This document shows, piece after piece, positions 63,781 through 64,000 of a stretch of DNA of 64,000 nt. Under the pieces are notes generated by a model, which saw only the letters and a list, made by a program, of their open reading frames with translations, was not told where the DNA came from and made no database searches. Each line of letters begins with the position of its first letter. The first letter of the stretch is position 1. A program made the translations under genes and the position numbers. The stretch spans positions 185,613-249,612 of the forward strand of contig NZ_JACJSB010000003.1 of assembly GCF_014697585.1 (NCBI RefSeq). The letters are read 5' to 3'. The DNA comes from Dolichospermum sp. FACHB-1091. GTDB taxonomy: Bacteria > Cyanobacteriota > Cyanobacteriia > Cyanobacteriales > Nostocaceae.

Positions 63781-64000
63781 TGACCATTGCAGTTGGACGC
63801 GCCCCCAGTAGAGGGTGGTTTGACGTATTAGATGACTGGTTAAAGCGCGATCGCTTTGTATTCGTAGGTTGGTCAGGAATATTACTATTCCCCTGCGCCT
63901 TCCTCGCTTTAGGCGGTTGGTTAACCGGTACAACCTTCGTTAGTTCCTGGTACACCCATGGACTAGCATCCTCCTACCTAGAAGGAGCTAACTTCCTAAC
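63781..64000 (+). CDS. psbD: Photosystem II D2 protein, 5' part only
   Basis: The first 73 residues are visible before the window ends. [20 protein letters not shown] followed by [20 protein letters not shown] and [18 protein letters not shown] is the unmistakable N-terminus and first membrane helix of D2. D2 pairs with D1 in the photosystem II reaction centre in the thylakoid membrane. In many cyanobacteria psbC overlaps its 3' end; that lies outside the window. Confidence 0.98.

Overview
This is a stretch of cyanobacterial chromosome. It carries a complete kaiABC circadian clock locus, the start of psbD (photosystem II D2), crtD-type carotenoid desaturase, ycf20, photorespiratory glycerate kinase and UPF0367, and it is scattered with the HIP1 palindrome GCGATCGC (for example at 931, 2285, 2315). 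The AT-rich base composition, the short KaiA lacking its N-terminal pseudo-receiver, the heptanucleotide tandem repeats and the many palindromic dispersed repeats point to a filamentous Nostocales cyanobacterium (Anabaena/Dolichospermum/Aphanizomenon/Nostoc type). The genus is an inference. No complete insertion sequence, integrase or CRISPR array was seen.

Layout. 1-0.66 kb: a long direct repeat, one copy split by a MITE-like insertion. 0.76-4.0 kb: an alpha/beta-hydrolase-fold protein whose nucleophile position is glycine, and a Slt-type lytic transglycosylase. 4.15-8.0 kb (minus strand): a small accessory defence-like island with an AbiEi/AbiEii type IV toxin-antitoxin pair, whose toxin has an in-frame stop, and an overlapping DUF262 + HEPN pair. 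8.1-16.5 kb: housekeeping (bioB, GNAT, a zinc-ribbon protein, selO, glycerate kinase, ycf20, a GT39-type glycosyltransferase). 16.8-20 kb: a large CBS-domain hybrid histidine kinase. 21-25.7 kb: kaiA, kaiB, kaiC and a TolC-family outer-membrane protein. 25.8-30.3 kb: a decayed IS200/IS605-type 3' end, two small conserved proteins, an amino-acid permease and an AAA ATPase. 30.7-35 kb: a cluster of two-component proteins.

35-38.9 kb: a lipid-A-disaccharide-synthase-related protein, one sugar ABC permease, a VanY-like peptidase and a coiled-coil protein. 39.1-46.5 kb: a co-directional three-gene unit of dynamin-like GTPase, Hsp70/actin-fold SrfB-family ATPase and a helical partner. It resembles the poorly understood proteobacterial SrfABC set and is my main candidate for an undescribed system here. 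46.6-52.7 kb: crtD, a repeat-rich membrane protein, hslO and an SRPBCC-like protein. 52.9-58.2 kb: a second two-component cluster. 58.2-64 kb: tilS, the other type of sugar ABC permease, psiE, tRNA-Asn(GUU), an NYN-domain RNase candidate, an ECF-type ABC ATPase with UPF0367, and psbD running off the end.

How the parts fit: signalling is the dominant theme, with about eight two-component proteins of which several have lost a phospho-acceptor residue, plus the clock. Circadian and signalling genes are interleaved with envelope biogenesis genes and with small non-autonomous repeats. All functional calls come from reading motifs; no database search was run.
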